NCBI GenBank assembly: GCA_948560265.1
Contig: CAOXTD010000014.1
Coordinates: forward strand, 1 to 42,734
From: an uncultured Clostridia bacterium
GTDB lineage: Bacteria > Bacillota > Clostridia > TANB77 > CAG-508
Length of the DNA stretch: 42,734 nucleotides
Direction: 5' to 3'
Shown: positions 25,908 through 34,027 of the stretch, in pieces
Position numbering within the stretch: position 1 is the first letter of the stretch
How the letters are laid out: each line of letters opens with the position of its first letter
Made by a program: the position numbers and the translations under genes
Notes under the pieces: generated by a model
What the model was told of the DNA's origin: nothing
Database searches by the model: none
The model's input: only the letters and a program-made list of their open reading frames with translations

Positions 25908-26447
25908 ATGTCAAGAATAGGAAATAAACCTATTACAGTACCAGAAGGTGTTGAAGTTACTTTAAATGATCACCATATTACTGTAAAAGGACCAAAAGGA
26001 ACATTAGAAAGAGATTTACACAAAAATATGACTATAACTATGGAAGAAAACACTATTCATGTTACTAGACCTAATGATGAAGCTGAAAATAGAAGCTTAC
26101 ATGGATTAACAAGAACTTTAATTAGCAATATGATTGAAGGAGTTGTTCATGAATTCAAAAGAGAACTAGAAATTAATGGTGTTGGTTATAGAGCCCAAAA
26201 ACAAGGAAATAAATTAGTAATGAATTTAGGTTATTCTCACAATGTTGAGATTGAACCACCAGAGGGAATTACTTTTGATTTAGCTGACGCAAACCATATT
26301 ACTGTTAGAGGAATCGATAAAGAAGTAGTTGGTCAAACAGCAGCTGTTATTAGAACCAAAAGACCTCCAGAGGTATATAGAGGTAAGGGTATTAAATATG
26401 CTGAAGAACATATTAGACGTAAGGAAGGTAAAGCTGGTAAGAAGTAA
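25908..26447 (+). CDS. rplF: 50S ribosomal protein L6
   Basis: 179 residues with the duplicated L6 fold. SRIGNKPITVPEGVEVTLNDHHITVKGPKG opens it and RTKRPPEVYRGKGIKYAEEHIRRKEGKAGKK closes it. It lies near the factor-binding site. Preceded by ggaaggagg. Confidence 0.98.
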   Translation: MSRIGNKPITVPEGVEVTLNDHHITVKGPKGTLERDLHKNMTITMEENTIHVTRPNDEAENRSLHGLTRTLISNMIEGVVHEFKRELEINGVGYRAQKQGNKLVMNLGYSHNVEIEPPEGITFDLADANHITVRGIDKEVVGQTAAVIRTKRPPEVYRGKGIKYAEEHIRRKEGKAGKK

Positions 26448-26508
26448 TTCAAAGGCTTATAATTAATCAAATTGTTAACGCTGTTACGTTAGCAGAAAGG
26501 AGAAAGTA

Positions 26509-26868
26509 ATGATTAAGAAAATTAATAGAAAGCTTGAAAGAGAAAGAAGACATATTAGAGTACGTAATAAGATTTCAGGAACTGCTGAGCGTCCTAGATT
26601 ATGTGTATATAGAAGCAATAGCAATCTTTATGTGCAAGTTGTTGATGATGTAGCTGGAAATACTTTAGCTCAAGCATCTACTTTAGATAAAGAAGTAAAA
26701 ACAAAACACGCTAATAAAGAAGCTGCTAAAGAAGTAGGAGCTTTAATTGCAAAAAGAGCTCAAGAGAAGAAAATCAAAGAAGTTGTTTTTGATAGAGGCG
26801 GATACATTTATCATGGAGTAGTAAAAGAGTTAGCTGAAGCCGCAAGGGAGAATGGATTAAAATTCTAA
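26509..26868 (+). CDS. rplR: 50S ribosomal protein L18
   Basis: 119 residues. RRHIRVRNKISGTAERPRLCVYRSNSNLYVQVVDD and VVFDRGGYIYHGVVKELAEAARENGLKF are typical. L18 binds 5S rRNA together with L5. A 61-base gap with only a weak taacg/cgtta hairpin separates it from rplF. Confidence 0.98.
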   Translation: MIKKINRKLERERRHIRVRNKISGTAERPRLCVYRSNSNLYVQVVDDVAGNTLAQASTLDKEVKTKHANKEAAKEVGALIAKRAQEKKIKEVVFDRGGYIYHGVVKELAEAARENGLKF

Positions 26869-26885
26869 AAAGGAGGGAAAATAAA

Positions 26886-27377
26886 GTGCAATCAGAAAAT
26901 ACATCAGAATTAAAAGAAAAAGTAGTTGCAATCAACAGAGTAGCAAAAGTTGTAAAAGGTGGTAGAAACTTTAGATTTAGTGCTGTTGTTGTTGTTGGTG
27001 ACGAAAATGGACACGTTGGTGTAGGAAATGGTAAAGCAGCTGAAGTTCCAGATGCTATAAAAAAAGCAATTGAGGAAGCTAAAAAGAATTTAGTTGAAGT
27101 TCCAATCGTAGGAACAACAATTCCTCATGAATATGTTGGAAAATTCGGAAGTGCTAGTGTTGTATTAAAACCAGCAGCTGAAGGTTCTGGAGTTATTGCA
27201 GGTGGTAGTGTAAGACCTGTACTTGAACTTGCTGGATATAAAGATATTAGAACAAAGGTTATTGGAACAAATAACCCAAGAAACGTAGTATATGCTACAT
27301 TAGAAGGATTAAAGAGCATGAAAACAGCTGAACAAATTGCTCATAAAAGAGGAAAAGCTGTAGCTGATATATTATAA
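26886..27377 (+). CDS. rpsE: 30S ribosomal protein S5
   Basis: 163 residues. LKEKVVAINRVAKVVKGGRNFRFSAVVVVGDENGHVGVGNGKAAEVPDAI is the S5 double-stranded-RNA-binding fold, and the C-terminal GGSVRPVLELAGYKDIRTKVIGTNNPRNVVYAT completes it. Translation starts at GTG behind aaggaggg. S5 shapes the mRNA entry site and accuracy centre. Confidence 0.98.
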   Translation: MQSENTSELKEKVVAINRVAKVVKGGRNFRFSAVVVVGDENGHVGVGNGKAAEVPDAIKKAIEEAKKNLVEVPIVGTTIPHEYVGKFGSASVVLKPAAEGSGVIAGGSVRPVLELAGYKDIRTKVIGTNNPRNVVYATLEGLKSMKTAEQIAHKRGKAVADIL

Positions 27378-27380
27378 GAG

Positions 27381-27486
27381 AAACCCAGCGCGGGACACAT
27401 CTCATCCTAAAAGGATAAGAACCCGGCGTGGGACAGAGCTTATCCTTAGTGGAAAGACTAAGAGGGAAACTCTGTCCCCGATAAAG
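27381..27486 (+). repeat. Hairpin repeat copy B, enlarged, at the missing rpmD position
   Basis: Starts gaaacccagcgcgggacacatct and contains a second unit, cgtgggacagagctt ... aaactctgtccccg, so it looks like a partly duplicated version of copies A and C. It fills the 144-base gap between rpsE and rplO where most bacteria have rpmD (L30); I find no L30 reading frame there. Confidence 0.65.
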
Positions 27487-27521
27487 AATAAAAAATAAGA
27501 TTTAGGAGGTGTAATCGCAAA

Positions 27522-27956
27522 ATGAATTTAGACGAATTAAAACCAGCACAAAAAACACAAACAAGAACTAGAGTTGGTCGTGGCGTTGGTTCAGGCCTTG
27601 GAAAAACTTCTGGAAGAGGACATAAAGGACAAAAAGCAAGAAGTGGTGGAGGAGTTAGAAGAGGCTTTGAAGGAGGTCAAACACCATTATATAGAAGATT
27701 ACCAAAAAGAGGATTTACTAATATTTTTGCAAACAATTACACAGAAGTAACACTTACTATGCTTAACAAATCAAGCAAAGAGGATGTTACAGCTGAAAGT
27801 TTAATTGAAGATGGTATCATTCGTAAAGCAAATGACGGTATTGTCATTATTGCAACAGGTACTTTAGAGAAGAAAGTAAATGTCAAAGCCGTAAGATTTA
27901 CTAAAGCTGCAAAAGAAAAAATTGAAGCTTTAGGAGGAAAGGCTGAGGTGATTTAA
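27522..27956 (+). CDS. rplO: 50S ribosomal protein L15
   Basis: 144 residues. MNLDELKPAQ, then the Gly/Arg/Lys-rich extension GRGVGSGLGKTSGRGHKGQKARSGGGVRRGFEGGQTPLYRRLPKRGF that penetrates the rRNA, then the globular domain. Site: ttaggaggtg. The stop overlaps the secY start (TAATG). Confidence 0.98.
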   Translation: MNLDELKPAQKTQTRTRVGRGVGSGLGKTSGRGHKGQKARSGGGVRRGFEGGQTPLYRRLPKRGFTNIFANNYTEVTLTMLNKSSKEDVTAESLIEDGIIRKANDGIVIIATGTLEKKVNVKAVRFTKAAKEKIEALGGKAEVI

Positions 27957-29278
27957 TGTTTAAAACGATTATTAACGCATTGAAAACACCGGATGTAAGA
28001 AAGAGAATTTTATATACTCTATTATTAATTGTATTATTTAGACTAGGTTGCTTTATTACAATTCCTGGTGTAGATACATTTAAATTAAATGAAGCAATGT
28101 CAGGAGCTAATGGAATGGCAGGATTAATTAACTTAATCTCAGGTGGAGCTTTCTCAAGATTCTCTATCTTTGCAATGTCTATTACTCCATACATTACTGC
28201 CTCTATTGTTATTCAATTATTGGGTATGGTTATTCCTAGCCTAGAAAGATTAATGAAAGAAGGTGGAGAAGAAGGAAGAAATAAGATTAATAAGTATACT
28301 AAATTATTAACAGTAGTACTTGCGTTAATTGAAGGTATTGGTTTATATCTATCTTATAAATCTTCTGGAATTTTCGTAGGAGAAGGATTTGCAACAGGAG
28401 CATTAGTTGTTATTTCTTTAATGGCAGGAACAGCGCTTCTAATGTGGCTTGGTGACCAAATCACAGAAAAGGGAATTGGAAATGGTATTTCTACAATTAT
28501 CTTTGTAGGTATTATTTCAGGGCTTCCAAGTGCAGTGACAACTATTTGGAATTTAATTATGGGAACAGGAACATTCAGCACAACAGGATTATTAATGGCA
28601 CTAGGTGTTATTATTGGAGCAATTATTTTAGTTGCAGGAGTAATCTTTGTACAACAAGCTGAAAGAAGAATTCCTGTACAATATGCTAAAAAAGTAGTAG
28701 GAAGAAGAATGGTAGGAGCACAAAATACACATATTCCATTGAAATTAGCAATGGCAGGTGTTATGCCAATTATCTTTGCTTCATCGTTTATGACATTCCC
28801 AGCTATGATTATTCAAATGTTTGTACCAGATATTGCAAGCCAAACAGGTTTCTGGTCAGTCATTTATAAATTCTCAATTGCTACTTCATCAGCAGGAGTA
28901 CCAGTTGGATATACAATTGCAAACGCTATTGTATACTTATTACTAATTGTTGGGTTTACATTCTTTTATACATATGCAACATTCAATCCAGCAGAGGTGG
29001 CTAATAATATTAAGAAAAATGGTGGATTTATTCCAGGCATTAGAGCTGGAAAGCCAACATCAGACTATTTAGGTTCTGTAATTTCAAAATTATTATGGTT
29101 TGGTGGACTTTTCTTAGCAATTATTGCTATTTTACCAATGTTAACTAGATTTATTCCAAATGTAGATTTAACATTTGGTGGAACCTCTATCTTGATTGTA
29201 GTAGGTGTTGCATTAGAAATGGTACAGCAATTAGAATCATTATTGGTTATGAGACACTACAAGGGATTTTTGGATTAA
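27956..29278 (+). CDS. secY: Protein translocase channel subunit SecY
   Basis: 440 residues with ten predicted membrane helices. Landmarks are the plug region (FSRFSIFAMSITPYITASIVIQLL), the loop VQQAERRIPVQYAKKVVGRRM, and the C-terminal cytoplasmic segment FNPAEVANNIKKNGGFIPGIRAGKPTSDYL, which contacts SecA and the ribosome. Coupled to rplO by overlapping stop and start. SecG is encoded at the end of the same supercluster. Confidence 0.98.
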   Translation: MFKTIINALKTPDVRKRILYTLLLIVLFRLGCFITIPGVDTFKLNEAMSGANGMAGLINLISGGAFSRFSIFAMSITPYITASIVIQLLGMVIPSLERLMKEGGEEGRNKINKYTKLLTVVLALIEGIGLYLSYKSSGIFVGEGFATGALVVISLMAGTALLMWLGDQITEKGIGNGISTIIFVGIISGLPSAVTTIWNLIMGTGTFSTTGLLMALGVIIGAIILVAGVIFVQQAERRIPVQYAKKVVGRRMVGAQNTHIPLKLAMAGVMPIIFASSFMTFPAMIIQMFVPDIASQTGFWSVIYKFSIATSSAGVPVGYTIANAIVYLLLIVGFTFFYTYATFNPAEVANNIKKNGGFIPGIRAGKPTSDYLGSVISKLLWFGGLFLAIIAILPMLTRFIPNVDLTFGGTSILIVVGVALEMVQQLESLLVMRHYKGFLD

Positions 29279-29291
29279 TAATTATAAAAGA

Positions 29292-29326
29292 CATTTTAGG
29301 ACGGACAGATATGCTCCGTCCAAAAT
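29292..29326 (+). other. Hairpin before adk
   Basis: attttaggacgga (29292-29304) pairs with tccgtccaaaat (29315-29326), one bulged base. It ends a few bases before the adk binding site and has no T-tail in the plus direction, so it may be a processing or stability structure rather than a terminator. Confidence 0.5.
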
Positions 29327-29345
29327 GCGTGAAGGGAGAAAATCT

Positions 29346-30035
29346 ATGTATATTGTAATGTTAGGTGCCCCAGGCAGTGGAAAGGGATCAGCTGCTAAAA
29401 TATTAGCTAAAAAAACTGCTCTTCCACATATATCTACTGGAGATATGTTTCGTGAACAAATAAAAAAGGAGACAGAACTTGGAAATTTAGCGAATAGCTA
29501 TATTTCAAAAGGACAATTGGTTCCTGATGAAGTTACAATTAATATTGTAAAAGATAGATTAAGTTGGGAAGACGCTAAAAATGGCGTCATACTTGATGGA
29601 TTTCCAAGAACCATAGAACAAGCAAAAGCATTAGATGAATTCTTAAAAGGACAGGAAAAAAGTGTTACTCTTGTACCAGAAATTATTATACCAGATCAAG
29701 TAATTATTGAAAGAATTTTAAATAGAGCAACATGTTCTAATAAAGAATGTGGTGCAATTTATAATACGAAATTTAAACCACCTAAGATAGAGGGGATTTG
29801 TGACATATGTGGAGCACCGCTATCTATTAGAAATGATGATAATGAGGAAACTATTAAAAGTCGTTTAGAAGTATATCGTCAAAATTCAAAAGACCTTGTG
29901 GAGTATTATAAAGAAAATGGTGTATGGACTTCCATTACACCAGATGATTCAGCTGCAGGCAATGCATCAGATCAAGTAGTAGAAACAATTTTGAAGTTAA
30001 CAGAAAAAGGAAGTAAGAAAATTGGTAACGATTAA
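29346..30035 (+). CDS. adk: Adenylate kinase with zinc-binding lid
   Basis: 229 residues; converts ATP + AMP to two ADP. The P-loop reads GAPGSGKGSAAK, with Ser where most have Thr and Gln. PHISTGDMFREQI (AMP site) and GVILDGFPRTIEQAKAL are conserved. The lid carries Cys pairs (CSNKEC and CDIC), the zinc form common in Gram-positives. I use the ATG at 29346 behind gaagggag, not the earlier ATG at 29325, which would add seven residues. It overlaps the next gene. Confidence 0.97.
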   Translation: MYIVMLGAPGSGKGSAAKILAKKTALPHISTGDMFREQIKKETELGNLANSYISKGQLVPDEVTINIVKDRLSWEDAKNGVILDGFPRTIEQAKALDEFLKGQEKSVTLVPEIIIPDQVIIERILNRATCSNKECGAIYNTKFKPPKIEGICDICGAPLSIRNDDNEETIKSRLEVYRQNSKDLVEYYKENGVWTSITPDDSAAGNASDQVVETILKLTEKGSKKIGND

Positions 30036-30792
30036 ATCACAAAAAGAAATTGAAAAAATGAGAGAAGCCTGTAAATTAACAGGATTCGTGTATCAAGAAA
30101 TTGAAAAATATATTAAACCAGGAATTACTACTATGGATTTAGACCATTTTGCGGAAAAGATTATTAGAGAACATGGTGGTATTCCTGCACAAAAAGGATA
30201 TCCTAGTGGAGAAAAAGATGTACCTGCTTTCCCTGGGACTTTATGTGTTTCTATTAATGATGAGATTATTCATGGAATACCATCTAATAGAAGAGTAATA
30301 CATGATGGAGATGTTGTTAGCATTGATTTAGTGGTTTATAAAAATGGATTTCATGGAGATGCTGCAAGAACTTTTGTTGTTGGTAATAGTACGCCACAGA
30401 AGAAGAAATTGGTGGATATTACGAGACAAGCTTTTTTTGAGGGAATTCAGTATGCAGTAAAGGGCAATCGTATTGGCGATATTTCTCATGCAATAGGTGA
30501 ATTTGTTGAAAAAAATGGTTTTAATGTAGTAAGAGAATTTCAAGGACATGGAATAGGAGAAGAAATGCATGAAGATCCAGGCATTCCAAATTATGGAAAA
30601 GCAGGAAGAGGAATAAGGCTAGAGCCCGGCATGACTCTGGCAATAGAACCAATGGTAATGATAGGAAGACCAGACATTTGTGTGTTAGATGATGGGTGGA
30701 CAATTGTGACAGAAGATGAATCTTTAGCAGCCCATTATGAAAATACAATTTTAATTACAGAAAAAGAGCCAGAGATATTGACATTATCATAA
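30022..30792 (+). CDS. map: Methionine aminopeptidase type I
   Basis: 256 residues; removes the initiator Met from new proteins. Metal ligands and motifs are visible: Asp in VSIDLVVYKNGFHGDAARTF, His in GHGIGEEMHEDPGIPNYG, Glu in LAIEPMVMIG and Glu in YENTILITE, plus HGIPSNRRVIHDGDVV. It starts at a TTG overlapping the end of adk by 14 bases, with aaaggaag upstream, suggesting coupled translation. Confidence 0.97.
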   Translation: MVTIKSQKEIEKMREACKLTGFVYQEIEKYIKPGITTMDLDHFAEKIIREHGGIPAQKGYPSGEKDVPAFPGTLCVSINDEIIHGIPSNRRVIHDGDVVSIDLVVYKNGFHGDAARTFVVGNSTPQKKKLVDITRQAFFEGIQYAVKGNRIGDISHAIGEFVEKNGFNVVREFQGHGIGEEMHEDPGIPNYGKAGRGIRLEPGMTLAIEPMVMIGRPDICVLDDGWTIVTEDESLAAHYENTILITEKEPEILTLS

Positions 30793-30881
30793 AAATGCGA
30801 TATACTATACAAGATATTGTGCCTAGGTGCAATTAATTTGGTTAATAAAGAACAAATTGACTATGAAAAATGGAGGAAAAT

Positions 30882-31100
30882 ATGTCAAAAGAGGATGTTA
30901 TAGAAGTGGAAGGAACAGTAGTGGAAGCACTACCTAATACTAACTTTAAAGTTGAATTAGAAAATGGACATCAAATCTTAGCTCATATTTCTGGAAAATT
31001 AAGAATGAATTACATCAAGATTCTTCCAGGCGATAAAGTAAAAGTTGAATTATCACCATATGATTTGACCAAAGGTCGTATCACATGGCGTGCAAAATAA
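30882..31100 (+). CDS. infA: Translation initiation factor IF-1
   Basis: 72 residues, the standard length: MSKEDVIEVEGTVVEALPNTNFKVELENGHQILAHISGKLRMNYIKILPGDKVKVELSPYDLTKGRITWR is a complete S1/OB fold. I use the ATG at 30882, five bases after ggagg; the ATG at 30870 contains that site itself. IF-1 blocks the A site during initiation. Confidence 0.98.
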   Translation: MSKEDVIEVEGTVVEALPNTNFKVELENGHQILAHISGKLRMNYIKILPGDKVKVELSPYDLTKGRITWRAK

Positions 31101-31130
31101 TAAAATCAGTGAAATAAGAGGTGAAAGAAA

Positions 31131-31244
31131 ATGAAAGTAAGACCATCAGTAAAACCTATGTGTGAAAAATGCAAGGTAATTAAAAGAAAAGGTACTATTC
31201 GCGTTATTTGCGAAAACCCAAAACACAAACAAAGACAAGGATAG
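31131..31244 (+). CDS. rpmJ: 50S ribosomal protein L36, zinc form
   Basis: 37 residues, MKVRPSVKPMCEKCKVIKRKGTIRVICENPKHKQRQG, with the zinc ligands Cys11, Cys14, Cys27 and His32. It sits in its usual place between infA and rpsM with agaggtg as site. Confidence 0.97.
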   Translation: MKVRPSVKPMCEKCKVIKRKGTIRVICENPKHKQRQG

Positions 31245-31264
31245 TTTCAAACTTATGAATATAG

Positions 31265-31369
31265 CACAAATCTTAAAGACGCGGCTGTAATATAGATTTG
31301 TGTTTATATATATGTCCAAAAAAATATTATTGATTGGTAATACCAATGCATTTCACCAATAATAGGACA
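31265..31369 (+). other. Two consecutive hairpins between rpmJ and rpsM
   Basis: cacaaatct (31265-31273) pairs with agatttgtg (31294-31302) and is followed by a T/A-rich tail. A second structure runs from tgtcc (31313) to ggaca (31369), with attggt/accaat pairing inside. They may attenuate or process the transcript before rpsM. No gene is seen here. Confidence 0.5.
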
Positions 31370-31394
31370 CAAAACAAAGAAATTAAGTCAGCCG

Positions 31395-31453
31395 TATGAA
31401 CAAAGTGAATTACGGATGATTTATGCAATCGAGCGTAGCGAGATTGTAAACAT
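31395..31453 (+). repeat. Hairpin pair of the AGCGNAGCGAG type
   Basis: ccgta-tgaacaaagtgaat-tacgg and then tgcaatcgagcgtagcgagattgta. The same arrangement, with compensating changes in the arms, lies at 38022-38130. Each unit has a stem around a loop like gAgYGnARYGag. Confidence 0.55.
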
Positions 31454-31485
31454 TAATAAAAGTAAATTTGGAGGTGTAAATAGAA

Positions 31486-31851
31486 ATGGCTCGTTTAGCA
31501 GGAGTTGATTTACCTAGAGAAAAAAGAGTAGAAATAGGACTAACCTATATTTATGGAATAGGACTAACAAGTTCACAAAAAATTCTTGAAAAAGCAAAAG
31601 TAGACCCTAACATTAGAGTAAAAGACTTAACAGATGATCAAGTACAAGATATTAGAAATGCAATGGAAGGTTATACAGTAGAAGGTGACTTACGTAGAGA
31701 AGTTGCTTTAAACATTAAAAGATTAACTGAAATTGGATGCTATAGAGGTATGAGACATAGAAGAGGTCTTCCTGTAAGAGGACAAAGAACAAAGACAAAT
31801 GCTCGTACAAGAAAAGGACCAAGAAAATTGGTTAGCAAAAGCAAGAAATAA
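31486..31851 (+). CDS. rpsM: 30S ribosomal protein S13
   Basis: 121 residues. MARLAGVDLPREKRVEIGLTYIYGIGLTSSQKIL and the basic C-terminus RGMRHRRGLPVRGQRTKTNARTRKGPRK are standard. S13 contacts tRNA and L5. First gene of the alpha-operon part. Site: ggaggtg. Confidence 0.98.
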   Translation: MARLAGVDLPREKRVEIGLTYIYGIGLTSSQKILEKAKVDPNIRVKDLTDDQVQDIRNAMEGYTVEGDLRREVALNIKRLTEIGCYRGMRHRRGLPVRGQRTKTNARTRKGPRKLVSKSKK

Positions 31852-31889
31852 AATATAAGCCTGATAAAATAAGGAGGGAATAAATCAAA

Positions 31890-32291
31890 ATGGCAACAAA
31901 AAGTGTAACGAAAAAACCAGTAACTAGAAGAAGAGATAGAAAAAACATTGAAAAAGGTATGGCTCATATTCATTCTAGTTTTAATAATACAATAGTTACA
32001 ATTACAGATGTTCAAGGAAATGCAATTTCTTGGGCAAGTGCTGGGGAACTTGGATTTAAAGGTTCTAGAAAAAGCACACCATTTGCAGCTGGAGAAGCAG
32101 CAGAAACTGCAGCAAAAGCAGCAATGGAACATGGATTAAAATCAGTTGAAGTATTTGTAAAAGGACCAGGTTCTGGTCGTGAAGCAGCAATTAGGTCATT
32201 ACAATCAGCAGGATTGGAAATTAGTTCAATTAAGGATGTTACTCCAATTCCTCACAATGGTTGTAGACCACCAAAAAGAAGAAGAGTATAA
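31890..32291 (+). CDS. rpsK: 30S ribosomal protein S11
   Basis: 133 residues. RKNIEKGMAHIHSSFNNTIVTITDVQGNAISWASAGELGFKGSRKSTPFAA and the C-terminal DVTPIPHNGCRPPKRRRV are diagnostic. S11 is part of the mRNA exit platform. Site: taaggagg. Confidence 0.98.
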   Translation: MATKSVTKKPVTRRRDRKNIEKGMAHIHSSFNNTIVTITDVQGNAISWASAGELGFKGSRKSTPFAAGEAAETAAKAAMEHGLKSVEVFVKGPGSGREAAIRSLQSAGLEISSIKDVTPIPHNGCRPPKRRRV

Positions 32292-32309
32292 GGATGGTGA
32301 AAAAATAAA

Positions 32310-32936
32310 ATGGCAAGATATAAAGATGAACAATGTCGTATTTGTCGTAGAGAAGGACAAAAATTGTTCTTAAAAGGTTCAAGATGCTACACAGATAAAT
32401 GCAGTATTTCTAGAAGAAATTATGCACCAGGTCAAAATGGCCAAAAGAAAAAGAAACTTTCTGAGTATGGTACTCAGTTAAGAGAAAAACAAAAAACAAA
32501 AGCTTTTTATGGTGTAGGTGAAAAACAATTTAGAAAATACTTTGATATGGCATCTGCAAATAGAGGTAAAACAGGTGAAGTATTACTTCAAATTTTAGAA
32601 ACTAGATTAGACAATGTAGTATATCGTTTAGGATATGGCGCATCACGTGCACAAGCAAGAATGTTAGTAACACATGGTGCATTTGAAGTAAATGGTCATA
32701 AAGTAGACATCGCATCATATTTAGTAAAAGCAGGAGATGTAATTTCTGTAAGAGAAATTAGAAAAGATAATGGGGTTATTAAGCTAAACGTAGAAGAAAA
32801 CGCAGCAAGACCAGTTCCAGAATGGCTAGAGAAAGATGTTAAAAACTTAAGTGGTAAAGTTGTAAAATTACCAGCAAGAGAGGATGTCGATTTACCAGTC
32901 GAAGAACATTTAATAGTAGAGCTTTACTCTAAATAA
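32310..32936 (+). CDS. rpsD: 30S ribosomal protein S4, zinc-type N-terminus
   Basis: 208 residues. The N-terminus keeps cysteines (CRICRREGQKLFLKGSRCYTDKC) typical of the zinc-binding form. The S4 RNA-binding domain follows (LETRLDNVVYRLGYGASRAQARMLVTHGAFEVNGHKVDI). S4 starts small-subunit assembly and in other bacteria represses its own operon. Site: aaggatggtg. Confidence 0.98.
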   Translation: MARYKDEQCRICRREGQKLFLKGSRCYTDKCSISRRNYAPGQNGQKKKKLSEYGTQLREKQKTKAFYGVGEKQFRKYFDMASANRGKTGEVLLQILETRLDNVVYRLGYGASRAQARMLVTHGAFEVNGHKVDIASYLVKAGDVISVREIRKDNGVIKLNVEENAARPVPEWLEKDVKNLSGKVVKLPAREDVDLPVEEHLIVELYSK

Positions 32937-32990
32937 TAATTTAATTGTAAAAATAGAAATGTTTTTCTATTATCTATTGGGAGGTAAAAA

Positions 32991-33938
32991 ATGATAGAAT
33001 TCGAAAAGCCAAATATTAAATGCTTAGAGATGGATAATGATAAAAATTATGCAAAATTTGTATGCGAACCATTAGAAAGAGGATATGGTATTACAATAGG
33101 TAACTCTTTAAGAAGAATTTTACTATCCTCACTTCCAGGATGTGCAATTACAAGTGTTAAAATTGATGGAGTATTACATGAGTTCTCTACTATTCAAAAT
33201 GTAGTAGAAGATGTTCCAGAAATTATTATCAATTTGAAAACTGTTAGTTTGAAAATGGATAAAAATGAGGAAAAAGTATTAAGAATTGATTTTAAAGGAC
33301 CAGGAGAAGTAAAAGCTGGTGATATTATGACAGATGGTACAGTAGAAATACTAAATCCAGATTTACATATTGCAACTGTATCAGAAGGTGGTCATTTAGT
33401 AATGGAAATGACTGCTGCTATGGGTAGAGGATATAACAATGCTGAAAAGAACAAAAAGCCAGATCAAGCAATTAGTGTGTTACCAATAGACTCTATCTAT
33501 ACACCTGTAAAGAAAGTAAACTATGCAGTAGAAAATACCAGAGTTGGACAAATGGTAGATTATGATAAATTAACTATCGAAGTTTGGACAAACGGATGCT
33601 TAAAGCCAGATGAAGCATTGAGTTTAGCTGCAAAAGTTATGACAGGTCATTTAGAACTATTTATTGACTTATCAGAAGCAACCAAAAATACACAAGTCAT
33701 GGTAGAAAAAGAAGAATCTAAGAAAGAGAAAGTTCTAGAAATGTCTATCGAAGACTTAGAATTATCTGTTAGATCATTCAATTGTTTAAAGAGAGCAGCA
33801 ATTTCTACAGTAGAAGACTTAACGAATAAAACAGAAGCTGATATGATGAAGGTTAGAAATCTTGGAAAGAAATCTTTAGATGAAGTAACCAATAAGTTAC
33901 ATTCATTGGGATTAGACTTTGCCAAAGAAGAGGAATAA
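32991..33938 (+). CDS. rpoA: RNA polymerase alpha subunit
   Basis: 315 residues. The N-terminal domain (about 1-230: GYGITIGNSLRRILLSSLPGCAITSVKIDGVLHEFSTI; AMGRGYNNAEKN) dimerises and assembles beta and beta-prime. A linker and the C-terminal domain follow (about 245-310: LELSVRSFNCLKRAAISTVEDLTNKTEADMMKVRNLGKKSLDEV), which binds UP elements and regulators. Standard length and position. Confidence 0.99.
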   Translation: MIEFEKPNIKCLEMDNDKNYAKFVCEPLERGYGITIGNSLRRILLSSLPGCAITSVKIDGVLHEFSTIQNVVEDVPEIIINLKTVSLKMDKNEEKVLRIDFKGPGEVKAGDIMTDGTVEILNPDLHIATVSEGGHLVMEMTAAMGRGYNNAEKNKKPDQAISVLPIDSIYTPVKKVNYAVENTRVGQMVDYDKLTIEVWTNGCLKPDEALSLAAKVMTGHLELFIDLSEATKNTQVMVEKEESKKEKVLEMSIEDLELSVRSFNCLKRAAISTVEDLTNKTEADMMKVRNLGKKSLDEVTNKLHSLGLDFAKEEE

Positions 33939-33947
33939 GCAAGTAAT

Positions 33948-34010
33948 AACCCAGCGGGGACATACCTTGTCCCTAAAGGAATACTAAGGGGAAAGATGTG
34001 TCCCCGTTAA
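33948..34010 (+). repeat. Hairpin repeat copy C (rpoA-rplQ gap)
   Basis: aacccagcggggacataccttgtccct ... aaggggaaagatgtgtccccgtta. The outer arms cggggacat and atgtgtccccg pair strongly, and an inner tccct/agggga pairing is possible. It is the cleanest of the three copies. Confidence 0.75.
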
Positions 34011-34027
34011 AAAAGGAGGGAAATAAA

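Noticed and set aside
27378..27521. Hidden rpmD (L30) in another frame
   Set aside because: Only 144 bases with hairpins are present, and no frame encodes L30-like sequence.
29292..29326. Terminator between secY and adk
   Set aside because: The stem is good, but no T-run follows it on the plus strand; the adk binding site comes immediately after.
31395..31453. tRNA-like or CRISPR-like repeat
   Set aside because: No cloverleaf with T-loop GTTCNANTC and acceptor pairing, and no regularly spaced direct repeats. It is a pair of hairpins.
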